From NCBI GenBank assembly GCA_965249775.1, contig OZ252253.1, positions 868,001 through 932,000 on the forward strand: a stretch of DNA of 64,000 bases, read 5' to 3'. The position numbers and the translations under genes were made by a program. The DNA is from UBA822 sp965249775. Its GTDB lineage: Bacteria > Gemmatimonadota > Gemmatimonadetes > Longimicrobiales > Gaopeijiaceae. The notes under the pieces are model-generated. The model worked only from the letters and a program-made list of their open reading frames with translations, was not told the origin of the DNA and ran no database searches. Below, piece by piece: positions 42,004 to 50,205 of this stretch (its first letter is position 1; each line of letters opens with the position of its first letter).

Positions 42004-42432
42004 TCATGAGCTTCCACCCGGGTCCTCGGACCGCGCACTTAACGCACCCATATAGGCCGCCTGCCGAGGAGGGACGACGGACTCAAAGAACTGTAACTCG
42101 GTCGGCGGTTCACCCCTACACAGGATACTGAAAACCTCCGAGGTCATTGCCGCGTTCGATTCCGAAAACCTGGCGTGTGTCGAGAGTGCTACCCGCAGGG
42201 CGGCCATGGCGGCTGCGATCACATCTGCCCTCCACAACAATGTACGCTGCCCCTCCGTTCCTTCCCTGAATCCGTCTCTCAGACGTGACATCTCTTTGTT
42301 CTGAAGTATCGAGCGCGTGGCAATATGGAGCCGTTCCGCGACCAGTCCGAAACCAGGAGTCAGACCCTCGGTCGCCCCCACCCTAGCGATGCGTCGCCAT
42401 CCACTCGCGGGACAGCCGTGGGGCCTCGCCAA
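42004..42432 (-). CDS. Hypothetical protein, low confidence
   Basis: An open frame of 142 codons overlapping the Sel1 gene by about 50 bp. No family is recognised. The internal part (MSRLRDGFREGTEGQRTLLWRADVIAAAMAALRVALSTHARFSES) is helical and could be a real small protein starting at ATG 42291. The ribosome-binding site is not convincing. It may instead be a chance frame in the 440-bp gap between pilin and Sel1 genes. Confidence 0.3.
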   Translation of the reverse strand: MARPHGCPASGWRRIARVGATEGLTPGFGLVAERLHIATRSILQNKEMSRLRDGFREGTEGQRTLLWRADVIAAAMAALRVALSTHARFSESNAAMTSEVFSILCRGEPPTELQFFESVVPPRQAAYMGALSARSEDPGGSS

Positions 42433-42844
42433 TTTGTTCGCGAGTCATCCGAAGCTCGATTATGTCTCCGCTCTCCTGTGCCGAAACGTGTCCTTGGGCG
42501 CCGGACAGATTGAACCACATATGGGCGAGAACGTCGTCCTCCGGCACCCCATCACCATCGTCATACATGCTTCCAAGGAGCCACTGACCTTCAGCATCTC
42601 CTTGCTCGGCGGCTAACCGATACCAGCGCACCGCTTCGGCATCGTCCTCCGGGACGCCCGCACCCCTGGCGTACTTCAACCCGAGCAAGGACTGTGCCCC
42701 GGCATGCCCCTGCTCGGCGCAACGAGTCAGGTTCTCCAGCGGAGACCGGGAATAGAGATCGGCACACGAAACCGAGAGAGATTCCTGCCCGAGGACGAGT
42801 GTTAGGAGAAGGACCGAGGTAACACCAAAGCTCTTCACTCTCAT
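42383..42844 (-). CDS. Secreted Sel1-repeat protein
   Basis: 153 residues with a signal peptide (VTSVLLLTLVLGQESLS) and two to three Sel1-type helical repeats: HAGAQSLLGLKYARGAGVPEDDAEAVRWYRLAAEQGDAEGQWLLGSMYDDGDGVPEDDVLAHMWFNLS. Sel1 repeats mediate protein interactions in the periplasm. The protein ends with a charged helix. It is the second Sel1 protein within 1.5 kb and shares the general layout, but not the C-terminal domains, of the one at 40032. Confidence 0.87.
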   Translation of the reverse strand: MRVKSFGVTSVLLLTLVLGQESLSVSCADLYSRSPLENLTRCAEQGHAGAQSLLGLKYARGAGVPEDDAEAVRWYRLAAEQGDAEGQWLLGSMYDDGDGVPEDDVLAHMWFNLSGAQGHVSAQESGDIIELRMTREQIGEAPRLSREWMATHR

Positions 42845-43010
42845 TCGCTCTTCGGGCTTAGAGGATCAGACTGTGCTCAACATCCGAGAGCGGGCCGGTA
42901 GGCGCAAGCCGTCAGGGGTGGGATTGACCTGCGGTCGCCTTCGGCGATCCTCGGTCGTCTCGCGGAAACCGTGAAGCCCGCCTGCGCGGGAAATAGCTCT
43001 GACGCTCGGC

Positions 43011-43054
43011 TCGAACCCACTTGGCGCTCTTCTTCGAAGAGCGCGTGGGTTCGA
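43011..43054. repeat. Long inverted repeat (hairpin) containing tRNA-like sequence
   Basis: tcgaacccac (43011-43020) pairs with gtgggttcga (43045-43054), and gcgctcttc (43024-43032) with gaagagcgc (43036-43044), a 19-bp stem with a 3-nt bulge and a 3-nt loop. The outer arm matches the T-arm of the nearby tRNA-Ser in both orientations. Confidence 0.85.
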
Positions 43055-43108
43055 ACGCGGTGGTTAGAGGATCACCGGAGACCAAGCCCAACGAGAAGGT
43101 CTTTGTAG

Positions 43109-43192
43109 CGGAGGGGGTGGGATTCGAACCCACGAGTCCTTTCGGACGCCAGTTTTCAAGACTGGTGCATTAAGCCGCTCTGCCACCCCTCC
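43109..43192 (-). tRNA. tRNA-Ser, anticodon UGA
   Basis: On the minus strand the 84-nt sequence opens GGAGGGGTGGCAGAGCGG and folds as a class II tRNA: acceptor GGAGGGG/CCCCTCC, D-arm, anticodon stem-loop CAGTCTTGAAAACTG with TGA, a long variable arm (CGTCCGAAAGGACTCG), and the T-arm GTGGGTTCGAATCCCAC. Discriminator G follows; CCA is not encoded. The long variable arm and UGA anticodon identify serine (UCA codons). It is transcribed alone. Confidence 0.95.
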
Positions 43193-43338
43193 AAGCCCGC
43201 CTGTATCGGGAAAGCTCAGGCCCGAGCACGTCCCCTGTAAAGAGGCGCGCTGATCCACAGCCTAGTCGCAGGCTTGCGGCGCCTCTCTCGTATCGGCATG
43301 GTGATGTTTTTCCATTCTAGCCACGTGACAAAACCGCC

Positions 43339-44418
43339 ATGAGCAATCTTATCAAGGCAGTTCGCTGCCACCGATACGCCGGACTCGACGACGACGGAAG
43401 ACCGTTACAGACGCCGGATCCACTGAGGGGCGTGCTATCGCTCGATGAGGTGCCCGCGCCGGAGGGTGAAGAAGGGCACGTTCTGGTGTCCGCAAACTAT
43501 GCCGGTGTCCAGTACCCCGACGCGCTCCAGGCACAGGGTCTTTACCAGGAGCGGCCACCCCTACCCTATATCCCCGGTATGGACCTTACCGGAACGGTGC
43601 TCGAGGTCGGTCCGGGCGTCTCGGGGTTGAATGAGGGCGACCGGGTTATCTCGCAGGTGGGTACGGGCGCCTTGGCCGAGATCGTAAGCGTCGATGCCAC
43701 ATCCGTCTGGAAGGCCCCGGACAATGTTCCCCTCTCGAAATGCGCCAACATCGGCCGCAACTTCTTCGCCGCCTATCACTCTCTGAAGATCATCGGCGAA
43801 GTGGGTTCGGGCGACCTCGTGCTCGTTGATGGGGCCTCAGGTGGAGTGGGAATGGCGGCAATCGAGTTGGCGAAGGCAATGGGAGCAAGCGTGATCGCCG
43901 GTGTCAGCGTACCCGAAAAGCAGGAGTTTCCGGCGTCGGTCGGCGCGGATCGTGTTCTCTGTTACGGGCGAGAGCGAGACAGCTACAAGAGCTTCAAGAA
44001 CGACGTCAAACAGGCCGCGGATGAATTGGGTCACCCCGAAGGCGTGGACGTGGTCATCGACATGGTCCAGGGCGATCTGTTCGACGCTGCCCTCATCTCT
44101 TCGGTAAGACCGCTCGGCAAGATCTGCTTGGTTGGATTCACCGCGGGACAGAAACCGATTCGGCCGGGTCTTGTGCTCATCAAGCAAGCGGCAGTCGTCG
44201 GAAGCCTCTGGGGACCATGGGCGAAGGCCAATCCGGAACGACATCAGGGGAACGTTGCCGAGATCCTCGACTTCCTGACAACCGGTGCGGTGGAACCACG
44301 CGTAGACCGTGTCTTCTCGTTCGAGGACTTCATAGAGCCCTTCGAACTTTTCGAAAACAACCAGGGCCGGGGCAACACGGTCCTTTGTATCAACGAAGAG
44401 CTGCACGCCCCCCTGTAA
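43339..44418 (+). CDS. Zinc-less medium-chain dehydrogenase/reductase, quinone-oxidoreductase-like
   Basis: 359 residues. MDR features: VLVSANYAGVQYPDALQAQGLYQERPPLPYIPGMDLTGTVLEVGPGVSGLNEGDRV in the catalytic domain and the NADPH-binding loop GDLVLVDGASGGVGMAAIELAKAMGASVIAGVS. Zinc-binding cysteines are absent, as in quinone oxidoreductases (QorA) and related enoyl reductases. The cofactor is probably NADPH. The ATG at 43339 has only a weak upstream signal. The substrate cannot be named. Confidence 0.9.
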   Translation: MSNLIKAVRCHRYAGLDDDGRPLQTPDPLRGVLSLDEVPAPEGEEGHVLVSANYAGVQYPDALQAQGLYQERPPLPYIPGMDLTGTVLEVGPGVSGLNEGDRVISQVGTGALAEIVSVDATSVWKAPDNVPLSKCANIGRNFFAAYHSLKIIGEVGSGDLVLVDGASGGVGMAAIELAKAMGASVIAGVSVPEKQEFPASVGADRVLCYGRERDSYKSFKNDVKQAADELGHPEGVDVVIDMVQGDLFDAALISSVRPLGKICLVGFTAGQKPIRPGLVLIKQAAVVGSLWGPWAKANPERHQGNVAEILDFLTTGAVEPRVDRVFSFEDFIEPFELFENNQGRGNTVLCINEELHAPL

Positions 44419-44456
44419 GGAGGGATCCGATCAGGGGTAGACGAAGCGCTACGCGG

Positions 44457-45425
44457 TCACAGTGCCGGGCGCCCGGTCACAGTGACGATGACGTCCCCAT
44501 AGGTGAACTGCGAGCCGTCGCTAGCCACCGCACGGAGCACGTAGTCTCCCGGCTCGTCAAAGGTCACTTCGGCGACCCACCTGCCATCCGCGGGCGGCTC
44601 GGGAATCGAGAGCGGAGGTGACCACGGAGAGTTCGCCCATACCCGCGAGTCCATCCACGTCTTCATTTGGACTGGAGCGAAGGTGACGTGCCGCGCGGGA
44701 CCTCGGTAAACCATCCAGGACATCCGTAGGCCGGGTGCACCTTGGACGGTCGCGCCCCGCGGAGTCCGGTACAACTGTTCCGGAGTTGACGGCGCTCCGC
44801 CTCGGTTTCGTCTGGGGGGGTAGTTGTCGGGATCGTTGGCGAGCGCGACCAGTGTCAGCGGCTCCCCTGTCCTTACACTGCGACGTTCGCCTCCTTCGAC
44901 CTCGAGCTCAGGAGGTATGTTGGTGCGGAGGCGGTCGTCGAGGCTTCCGAAGTTCCCTCCCACTTCTGTGGACATCACCTGCGGATCCATCCGGTAATCG
45001 CTCGAGAGCAACCCGTAAGCGCGCTTGGTCTGCCCCTGGGTGGTTAGAGTCCACACCCATTCCTTGTCGCCGAAATCCGCAGGCACGTTCACCGTGAACA
45101 GGAAGGGGTTACGTCGGGGGTAGAAATGTGCCGGCTGTCCCTGGTCGGCCATCGAGGGATCCAGGGCCTCGAGCTCGAGGTTGTCGAGGCCCCCCGCCTC
45201 CGTGAGCGTGAAGTAGTTGTGCGGACCGATCGGGACGTTGAACTCCTGCTCCCAGTTCGAATTCATGTACCCGAAGAACAGCGTGTACCCTCCGTCCTCG
45301 TTCTGCCACCACCCCTCGTAGGCCGGCGACACGATCTCGCCCCGCAATCTCATGAACCTGCCTACTGCATCCTGAGCGCCCACGGGCTGGAACAGAAGAA
45401 AAACCGCCAGCGGGGCAAGCACCAT
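44457..45425 (-). CDS. Secreted beta-rich protein of unknown function, partner of cytochrome/copper protein
   Basis: 322 residues from the ATG at 45425, with AGGAG five bases upstream and a signal peptide (MVLAPLAVFLLFQPVGAQ). An upstream extension overlaps the previous gene and is rejected. The sequence is beta-rich with a C-terminal Ig-like domain (FDEPGDYVLRAVASDGSQFTYGDVIVTVTG). No catalytic motif is recognised. It directly follows the cytochrome c/copper-oxygenase gene by 35 bp on the same strand, so the two are probably a functional pair. Confidence 0.75.
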   Translation of the reverse strand: MVLAPLAVFLLFQPVGAQDAVGRFMRLRGEIVSPAYEGWWQNEDGGYTLFFGYMNSNWEQEFNVPIGPHNYFTLTEAGGLDNLELEALDPSMADQGQPAHFYPRRNPFLFTVNVPADFGDKEWVWTLTTQGQTKRAYGLLSSDYRMDPQVMSTEVGGNFGSLDDRLRTNIPPELEVEGGERRSVRTGEPLTLVALANDPDNYPPRRNRGGAPSTPEQLYRTPRGATVQGAPGLRMSWMVYRGPARHVTFAPVQMKTWMDSRVWANSPWSPPLSIPEPPADGRWVAEVTFDEPGDYVLRAVASDGSQFTYGDVIVTVTGRPAL

Positions 45426-45460
45426 TCGCGCTCCTGCGGACCAAGGGACCCGGCCAGGAT

Positions 45461-46939
45461 TCACGGGGCGCCTCCCCCTCCTGTCGCCGCACGCTCCATC
45501 ACCTCGGGGGCCCAGCACAGCGGACACCCAATGTCGTAGGTGTTCTTGTCCTTCATCTTCGCGCGTCGCTCGGCCATCTCAGCCTGGAACTGGTCTTCGG
45601 TAAGCCGGACAATCTGGCCGAGATCGGCGAACATGTTGGAGACCGACCGCCGACCGCTTCCAGCCCAGTTTCTGGTGTCCGCGAGGTTGGGGTTCTCGTC
45701 GCTGGTGTCCACGAAGCCTACGATGTGCAGAATCGTACCCCTCGGCAGCAGCGGCGCCGCATCGTCCTCGTAGAGATACTGCTTGACCCAGTTGTGGTCG
45801 TAGCCCACACAGTTGAGCGTGAACCGGTTGATGCCCCAGATCGCCTCCATGCACATCCGCACGCCCGGCGCGTGAAGGTGCGGCTCGAAGGTGATGATCT
45901 TGGTGTGTGATGTCAGCACGTCATAAGAATGGAATTCCTGACCGGCTTGATTCGGCCTGACGTCCATGTCGATGCCGTTGCCACCCAGTCTGATCGAGCT
46001 CGTGTACTTCGGCTCGTACCCCCTCGGGAAAAACTTGAAGCCGAATTCAAGGTGCCCGGTGTTCGCCTGCCCGCCCGTCGAGTGAACGTGGGACGCGCTG
46101 AGAGACAAGGCCGAATTCGCCTGCAAAAGCATGCCGACACCATCGCCGAAGACATCCGCATTGCGCCCGATTTCGTGAACGGGCCAGACGCGGCCCTGGC
46201 TAACGAGCCCAGTCCCATCCTCGTTCAAGACCCCGCTGAAATACGTCATGTGGTGAAAGACATAACGTCCTCCCACGGTAGTAGCGGCGGCATCCGTTGG
46301 AATATCGTTGATCTCCCGAACCTCGACGGAATGCACCCAGCGGTCTTCCGTGAGACCTGTCGGCACGATGCCGATATCTCCCCACCGGTCGGGCCCGACT
46401 GCTGGAACCGTCACGTCGACGGACCTCAACACCAGGTCCGGCTCTCCGAGCACCCATCCCTGGTCGGTTGGAAAATCGAGCGGCGGCGGCATGTCGGCCG
46501 GATCACCCTCGGGAGCTCCGTTGTCCACCCATGCCTGGATCTTGGCCAACTCTTCGTCGCTGAGGGCGTTGCCGTTCTTGAATCTCTGGATTCCGACACC
46601 GGGCTCAACGAAGAACGGGGGCATGGCGCCCATGCGGTCCCTGATGGCCGTGCGATCCCTGATGCGCGTGGCGTAGCGCCTCGTCTCCTGGTACGTGGTG
46701 AAGGCCATGGGTGCCCCACCGCCGGCCCGGTGGCAGTTCTGGCAGCTCCGTTGGAGAATGGGCGCAATGTCCTTGGTGAACGTGACGCCTTCGGGATTGA
46801 TGCCAAAGTCCGCAGCCGCGAATAGATAGGGCTCGATGTTGGTGACACTACCGTCACGCACGGGGTATTGAGCGGTCAGGGCGACCGGCATCATCAGAAC
46901 GGCGATGATCGCACACGGAAACCAATGTCTGGCGGGCAT
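45461..46939 (-). CDS. Cytochrome c fused to a copper type II (PHM-like) monooxygenase domain
   Basis: About 492 residues, with a signal peptide (CAIIAVLMMPVALTAQ). Numbered from GTG 46942; ATG 46939 follows GGGAG more closely. A c-type heme motif C67-QNC-H71 and axial Met candidates precede a long domain of the copper type II ascorbate-dependent monooxygenase kind: H230-H231 (VFHHMTYF), H285/H287 (SHVHSTG), H355/H357 (PHLHAPG) and M437 (SVSNMF) match the two-copper pattern H-H-H and H-H-M. LPRGTILHIVGFVDTSDENPNL is also PHM-like. It would hydroxylate C-H bonds with electrons from the heme. The substrate is unknown. C-terminal GCPLCW is an extra Cys pair. Confidence 0.8.
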   Translation of the reverse strand: MPARHWFPCAIIAVLMMPVALTAQYPVRDGSVTNIEPYLFAAADFGINPEGVTFTKDIAPILQRSCQNCHRAGGGAPMAFTTYQETRRYATRIRDRTAIRDRMGAMPPFFVEPGVGIQRFKNGNALSDEELAKIQAWVDNGAPEGDPADMPPPLDFPTDQGWVLGEPDLVLRSVDVTVPAVGPDRWGDIGIVPTGLTEDRWVHSVEVREINDIPTDAAATTVGGRYVFHHMTYFSGVLNEDGTGLVSQGRVWPVHEIGRNADVFGDGVGMLLQANSALSLSASHVHSTGGQANTGHLEFGFKFFPRGYEPKYTSSIRLGGNGIDMDVRPNQAGQEFHSYDVLTSHTKIITFEPHLHAPGVRMCMEAIWGINRFTLNCVGYDHNWVKQYLYEDDAAPLLPRGTILHIVGFVDTSDENPNLADTRNWAGSGRRSVSNMFADLGQIVRLTEDQFQAEMAERRAKMKDKNTYDIGCPLCWAPEVMERAATGGGGAP

Positions 46940-47033
46940 CACACACTCCCTTTAGAAGGTCCAAAGAACCCGAGATTTCCCCACGAGGAGCTAGTTGAGC
47001 GCTCGCCGTAAAGTACTCCAACGGCCACTGCGG

Positions 47034-47071
47034 CGGCAACCAAGAGCGGCAACCAAGAGAGGCAATCGAGG
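47034..47071. repeat. Two perfect 13-bp tandem repeats plus a degenerate third
   Basis: cggcaaccaagag occurs at 47034-47046 and 47047-47059, then aggcaatcgagg. It lies in the 142-bp gap just downstream of purH (stop at 47082) and upstream of the copper-oxygenase gene. Confidence 0.85.
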
Positions 47072-47081
47072 AGCGCGCCCA

Positions 47082-48758
47082 TCAATGTCGGAACAGCCGT
47101 TGTCCGGTGAACACCATGGCCATGTCGCGCTCGTTCGCGGCCTCGATGACGTCCGGGTCGCCCTTCGAGCCGCCGGGCTGAACGATGGCCCGAACGCCGG
47201 CGTCGGCGGCGGCGTCTATCGCGTCGCGGAACGGAAAGAACGCGTCGGAGGCCAGGACGGCGCCATCGAGGTCGAGACCGGCGTCCGCCGCCTTACGCAC
47301 GGCGATGCGAGAGGCATCGACACGGCTCATCTGTCCGGCGCCAATCCCCAGCGTCGAGCCGCCCCGGGCGAAGAGGATCGCGTTCGACTTCACTCCGAAC
47401 ACCGCCGCCCAGGCGAATCGGAGGTCGTCCCACTCCTCTTCGGTGGGCGCTCGGGACGCCGCGAGGCTCCATTCTTCACTGTCCAGACCGTAAAAGGGCG
47501 GCGACGGCGGGTCCTGCACGAGCATCCCGCCGTACACGCTCCGAAGCGCCCTCGCGTCCGGTCGACGACCGTGCTCGGCGAGGAATCGACCCGCGCGGCG
47601 CACTTCGTCGGTGGCGTTGGCCCACGACCCTCCCTCAGGCTCTGAGGCCAGGGGTTCCTCGATTCCGCCATACACCAGCAGCCGCACGTTCTTCTTCCGG
47701 GTCAGGATCTGCATCGCCGCTTGGTCGTAGGCAGGCGCCACGACGCACTCGATGAACAGGCTCGACATCGCTTCCGCCGCATCAGCATCGATCTGACGAT
47801 TCACGGAAATCACCGAGCCGAAGGCGCTCAGGCCGTCGGTGGCCAGCGCCCGCGTGTAGGCGGCCTCCACAGAGTCCCCGATCGCCAATCCGCAGGGCGT
47901 GGTGTGCTTCACGATGCAGACGGCGGCCTTCGGCGAGTAGGCGAAGGGCGACAGCGACAGGAGGGCCCCGTCTAGATCTAGTAAATTATTGTAAGACAAC
48001 TCTTTACCATGCAGTTGTTCAAGTCCTGTGAGACCGTGTTCCTGACCCCGCCAGCGGTAGAAGGCTGCCTTCTGTCCCGGGTTTTCGCCGTAGCGAAGTC
48101 CCTGAACGAGCTCCAGGTTCAAGGAGAGGGTCGGGGCCGGGTCCTGGACTCCCGACGCACCGTGAGCGTCCTGCTCCTCCAAATAGCTGGCGATGGCGTG
48201 GTCGTATTCGCTGATGTGCCCGAACACCTTCGCCGCCAACTCGCGTCGCAGCGCGGCTTCGGACGACCCGTTGCCGGCCTCGGCGGTGAGCTCCTCCAAC
48301 ACTCGATCGTAATCCGCAGGATCTACGACCACCCACACGTCCCCGTGACTCTTGGCGGCGGCACGAATCATCGTGGGCCCGCCGATATCTACCTTGCCCA
48401 TGGCTTCGCCGACGGGGACGTCCCCCCGAGCCACCGTTTCCCGGAAGGGATACAGGTTCACCGCCACCAGATCGATCGGGTGGTATCCTTGCTGGGAAAG
48501 AGCAGCCATGTCGTCGGATCGGGCACGCCGCGCCAAGAGACCGGCGTGAATGGCCGGATGGAGCGTCTTCACCCGCCCCTCCATCATTTCAGGATGCCCG
48601 GTGATCTGAGCTACGTCAGTCACCTCGATGCCTGCCTCACGGATTACGCGAGCCGTGCCCCCGGTGGACAGGATTTCCCAATCGGCGTCCACCAACGCTT
48701 TCGCGAAGTCCTCGATGCCCGACTTGTCCGACACGCTGAGAAGCGCCCGTCGCTTCAT
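47082..48758 (-). CDS. purH: Bifunctional AICAR transformylase/IMP cyclohydrolase
   Basis: 558 residues. The N-terminal MGS-fold cyclohydrolase starts RRALLSVSDKSGIEDFAKALVDADWEILSTGGTARVIREAGIEVTDVAQITGHPEMMEGRVKTLHPAIHAGLLARR. The transformylase part has GKELSYNNLLDLDGALLSL, CIVKHTTPCGLAIGDSV with the catalytic Lys-His, and a C-terminal FFPFRDAIDAAADAGVRAIVQPGGSKGDPDVIEAANERDMAMVFTGQRLFRH. It performs the last two steps of IMP synthesis in the cytoplasm. It is longer than the usual ~520 by a short insert. purN lies 54 bp upstream, transcribed in the same direction. Confidence 0.97.
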   Translation of the reverse strand: MKRRALLSVSDKSGIEDFAKALVDADWEILSTGGTARVIREAGIEVTDVAQITGHPEMMEGRVKTLHPAIHAGLLARRARSDDMAALSQQGYHPIDLVAVNLYPFRETVARGDVPVGEAMGKVDIGGPTMIRAAAKSHGDVWVVVDPADYDRVLEELTAEAGNGSSEAALRRELAAKVFGHISEYDHAIASYLEEQDAHGASGVQDPAPTLSLNLELVQGLRYGENPGQKAAFYRWRGQEHGLTGLEQLHGKELSYNNLLDLDGALLSLSPFAYSPKAAVCIVKHTTPCGLAIGDSVEAAYTRALATDGLSAFGSVISVNRQIDADAAEAMSSLFIECVVAPAYDQAAMQILTRKKNVRLLVYGGIEEPLASEPEGGSWANATDEVRRAGRFLAEHGRRPDARALRSVYGGMLVQDPPSPPFYGLDSEEWSLAASRAPTEEEWDDLRFAWAAVFGVKSNAILFARGGSTLGIGAGQMSRVDASRIAVRKAADAGLDLDGAVLASDAFFPFRDAIDAAADAGVRAIVQPGGSKGDPDVIEAANERDMAMVFTGQRLFRH

Positions 48759-48812
48759 ATCTATTCCATCTCCGCTCGGTTTCGACTTTCTCGGTCTGGG
48801 TTTCTGTCTGAG

Positions 48813-49475
48813 TTACGGTGCATTCTGTTCCAATTCCGTGTCCAACTCCGGCGGCGAGCGCGTGAAGGGGCCCGGAGTTCGGCCCTCGGCCCACGCCCCG
48901 CAGACGTGGTCCGCGACGGCCGGATACAATCGGTGCTCCACCCTCAGAACCCGTGCCGCCAAGGCATGGATGTCGTCCTCTGGAAGTACCTGAACGGGCC
49001 ACTGGCCCACGATCGTCCCCGTATCGTACTCCTCGTCCACGTAGTGGACGGTGGCACCCGACTCCTTGGCATCCGACTCGAGCACCGCCTCGTGCACGTG
49101 CTCGCCGAACATGCCCTTGCCCCCGAACGCCGGAAGTAGGGCGGGATGGATGTTCAGGATGCGTCGTCGATAGGCGGACACGACTGCCGACGGGATCAGG
49201 CGCAGGTATCCCGCCAGGAAAATAGCGCCGACCTCTAGACTCTCGAGCAATGCGAGAGTCTCCGTAGCGACCTCCTCGGCGGGGCGTCCTCTGGCTTCGA
49301 TGACCCGGGCCATGCGACCCGCGGCCTCGGCACGCCCCAACGCTCCGGCGCCCTTCCGATCCGAGATGACGACGACGATCCGATACAGTCCGTTCGTCGT
49401 TTCGTGGTCCAGAAGAGCCTGGAGGTTCGTTCCGCTGCCGGACGCAAAAACGGCTGCGTGAACGGGAGGTGTCAC
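48813..49475 (-). CDS. purN: Phosphoribosylglycinamide formyltransferase
   Basis: 220 residues. PurN motifs: AAVFASGSGTNLQALLDH, VISDRKGAGALGRAEAAG, FLAGYLRLIPSAVVSAYRRRILNIHPALLPAFGGKGMFGEHVHEAVLESDAKESGATVHYVDEEYDTGTIVGQ. The IHPALLP His-Pro and HYVDEEYDTG Asp are the catalytic and folate-binding elements. It catalyses the third step of purine synthesis with 10-formyl-THF. Its start overlaps the stop of the upstream hydrolase by 4 bp. purH follows 54 bp downstream. Confidence 0.96.
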   Translation of the reverse strand: MTPPVHAAVFASGSGTNLQALLDHETTNGLYRIVVVISDRKGAGALGRAEAAGRMARVIEARGRPAEEVATETLALLESLEVGAIFLAGYLRLIPSAVVSAYRRRILNIHPALLPAFGGKGMFGEHVHEAVLESDAKESGATVHYVDEEYDTGTIVGQWPVQVLPEDDIHALAARVLRVEHRLYPAVADHVCGAWAEGRTPGPFTRSPPELDTELEQNAP

Positions 49476-50122
49476 GCCAGCTCGCCTCCGTAGCTCGGGA
49501 TCAGGAAAGGGTTGGTCGTGCGCTCATGACCGACGGTGGTCGGCGGCCCGTGTCCGGTGAAGAGTCGGGTGTCGTCTGGCATGGTGAGGACATGTTCACG
49601 AATGCTCCGGAAGAGGGCCTGATAGTCCCCACCCGGAAGATCGGTCCGTCCCACCGAACCCGCGAAAACAAGGTCCCCCACCAGCGCCAGGCCGTCGTCC
49701 AGGGCATGAAGAATCACGTGCCCCAGCGAGTGCCCGGGTGTGTGAATGACCTTGAAATCCGACTCGCCGAAGCGGAACGTCTCTCCGTCCTCGAACTCTC
49801 GTTCGGGCGGAGCCAATTGAGGACTGCTCAGCCCAAACATGGCCGCCTGCGCGGGAAGGTTGTCGAACATGTCTCGATCGGCTGGATGCAAATACGTGGG
49901 CGCTGACTTGTAGTCCCGAATCACGCCCAAACCCTCGACGTGGTCGAGGTGCGCGTGGGTCAGCAGGATGGCCGTGAGCTCACCGGCGCCCGCCTCGACG
50001 GCCGCCACCATGTCATGCGCCTCGGCACCCGGATCCACGATCACACAGCGGCCAGTGGCCTCGCACGACGCGATGTACCCGTTTTGGTCGAAGTTACCGC
50101 CCGTGAAGCAACGTACTTGCAT
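49472..50122 (-). CDS. Metallo-beta-lactamase-fold hydrolase (glyoxalase II-like)
   Basis: 216 residues from the ATG at 50122, with GGAAGGA six bases upstream. A longer frame to 50146 starts within a terminator. The metal motif is ILLTHAHLDHVEGLG (HxHxDH), then HTPGHSLGHVILHAL, GDLVFAGSVGRTDLPGG and LFTGHGPPTTVGHE with the later His residues. Short single-domain members often hydrolyse hydroxyacylglutathione or other thioesters, but no specific substrate can be assigned. The gene overlaps purN by 4 bp and is the start of that transcript. Confidence 0.9.
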   Translation of the reverse strand: MQVRCFTGGNFDQNGYIASCEATGRCVIVDPGAEAHDMVAAVEAGAGELTAILLTHAHLDHVEGLGVIRDYKSAPTYLHPADRDMFDNLPAQAAMFGLSSPQLAPPEREFEDGETFRFGESDFKVIHTPGHSLGHVILHALDDGLALVGDLVFAGSVGRTDLPGGDYQALFRSIREHVLTMPDDTRLFTGHGPPTTVGHERTTNPFLIPSYGGELA

Positions 50123-50141
50123 CCCGGGTCCTTCCGCTTCC

Positions 50142-50182
50142 ATCAAAACAAAAAGCCCGTGGGAATTTCACCCACGGGCTTT
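50142..50182 (-). terminator. Rho-independent terminator downstream of the ErpA/IscA gene
   Basis: A 12-bp perfect stem aaagcccgtggg / cccacgggcttt (50152-50163 with 50171-50182, 7-nt loop) is followed on the minus strand by TTTTTGTTTTG. It ends the 50206-50550 transcript. The hydrolase start lies just beyond. Confidence 0.92.
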
Positions 50183-50205
50183 CCGTAGCGGAGTAAAGTT
50201 GTGGT

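Larger units (their letters stand above)
42974..43217. repeat. Imperfect direct repeats flanking the tRNA-Ser region
   Basis: aagcccgcctgcgcgggaaatagctc at 42974-42999 recurs as aagcccgcctgtatcgggaaagctc at 43193-43217, directly upstream of the tRNA. Similarity (aggggtgggatt) also continues at about 42913-42925 against the tRNA 3' end. It looks like a decayed duplication of the tRNA locus. Confidence 0.6.

Noticed and set aside
42912..43133. Frame beginning MGSNPTPSATKT
   Set aside because: This is a well-known false ORF produced by tRNA T-arm sequence; it covers the real tRNA-Ser.
43241..43286. Inverted repeat agaggcgc / gcgcctct
   Set aside because: The loop is 30 nt and there is no T-tract; not convincing as a terminator or operator.
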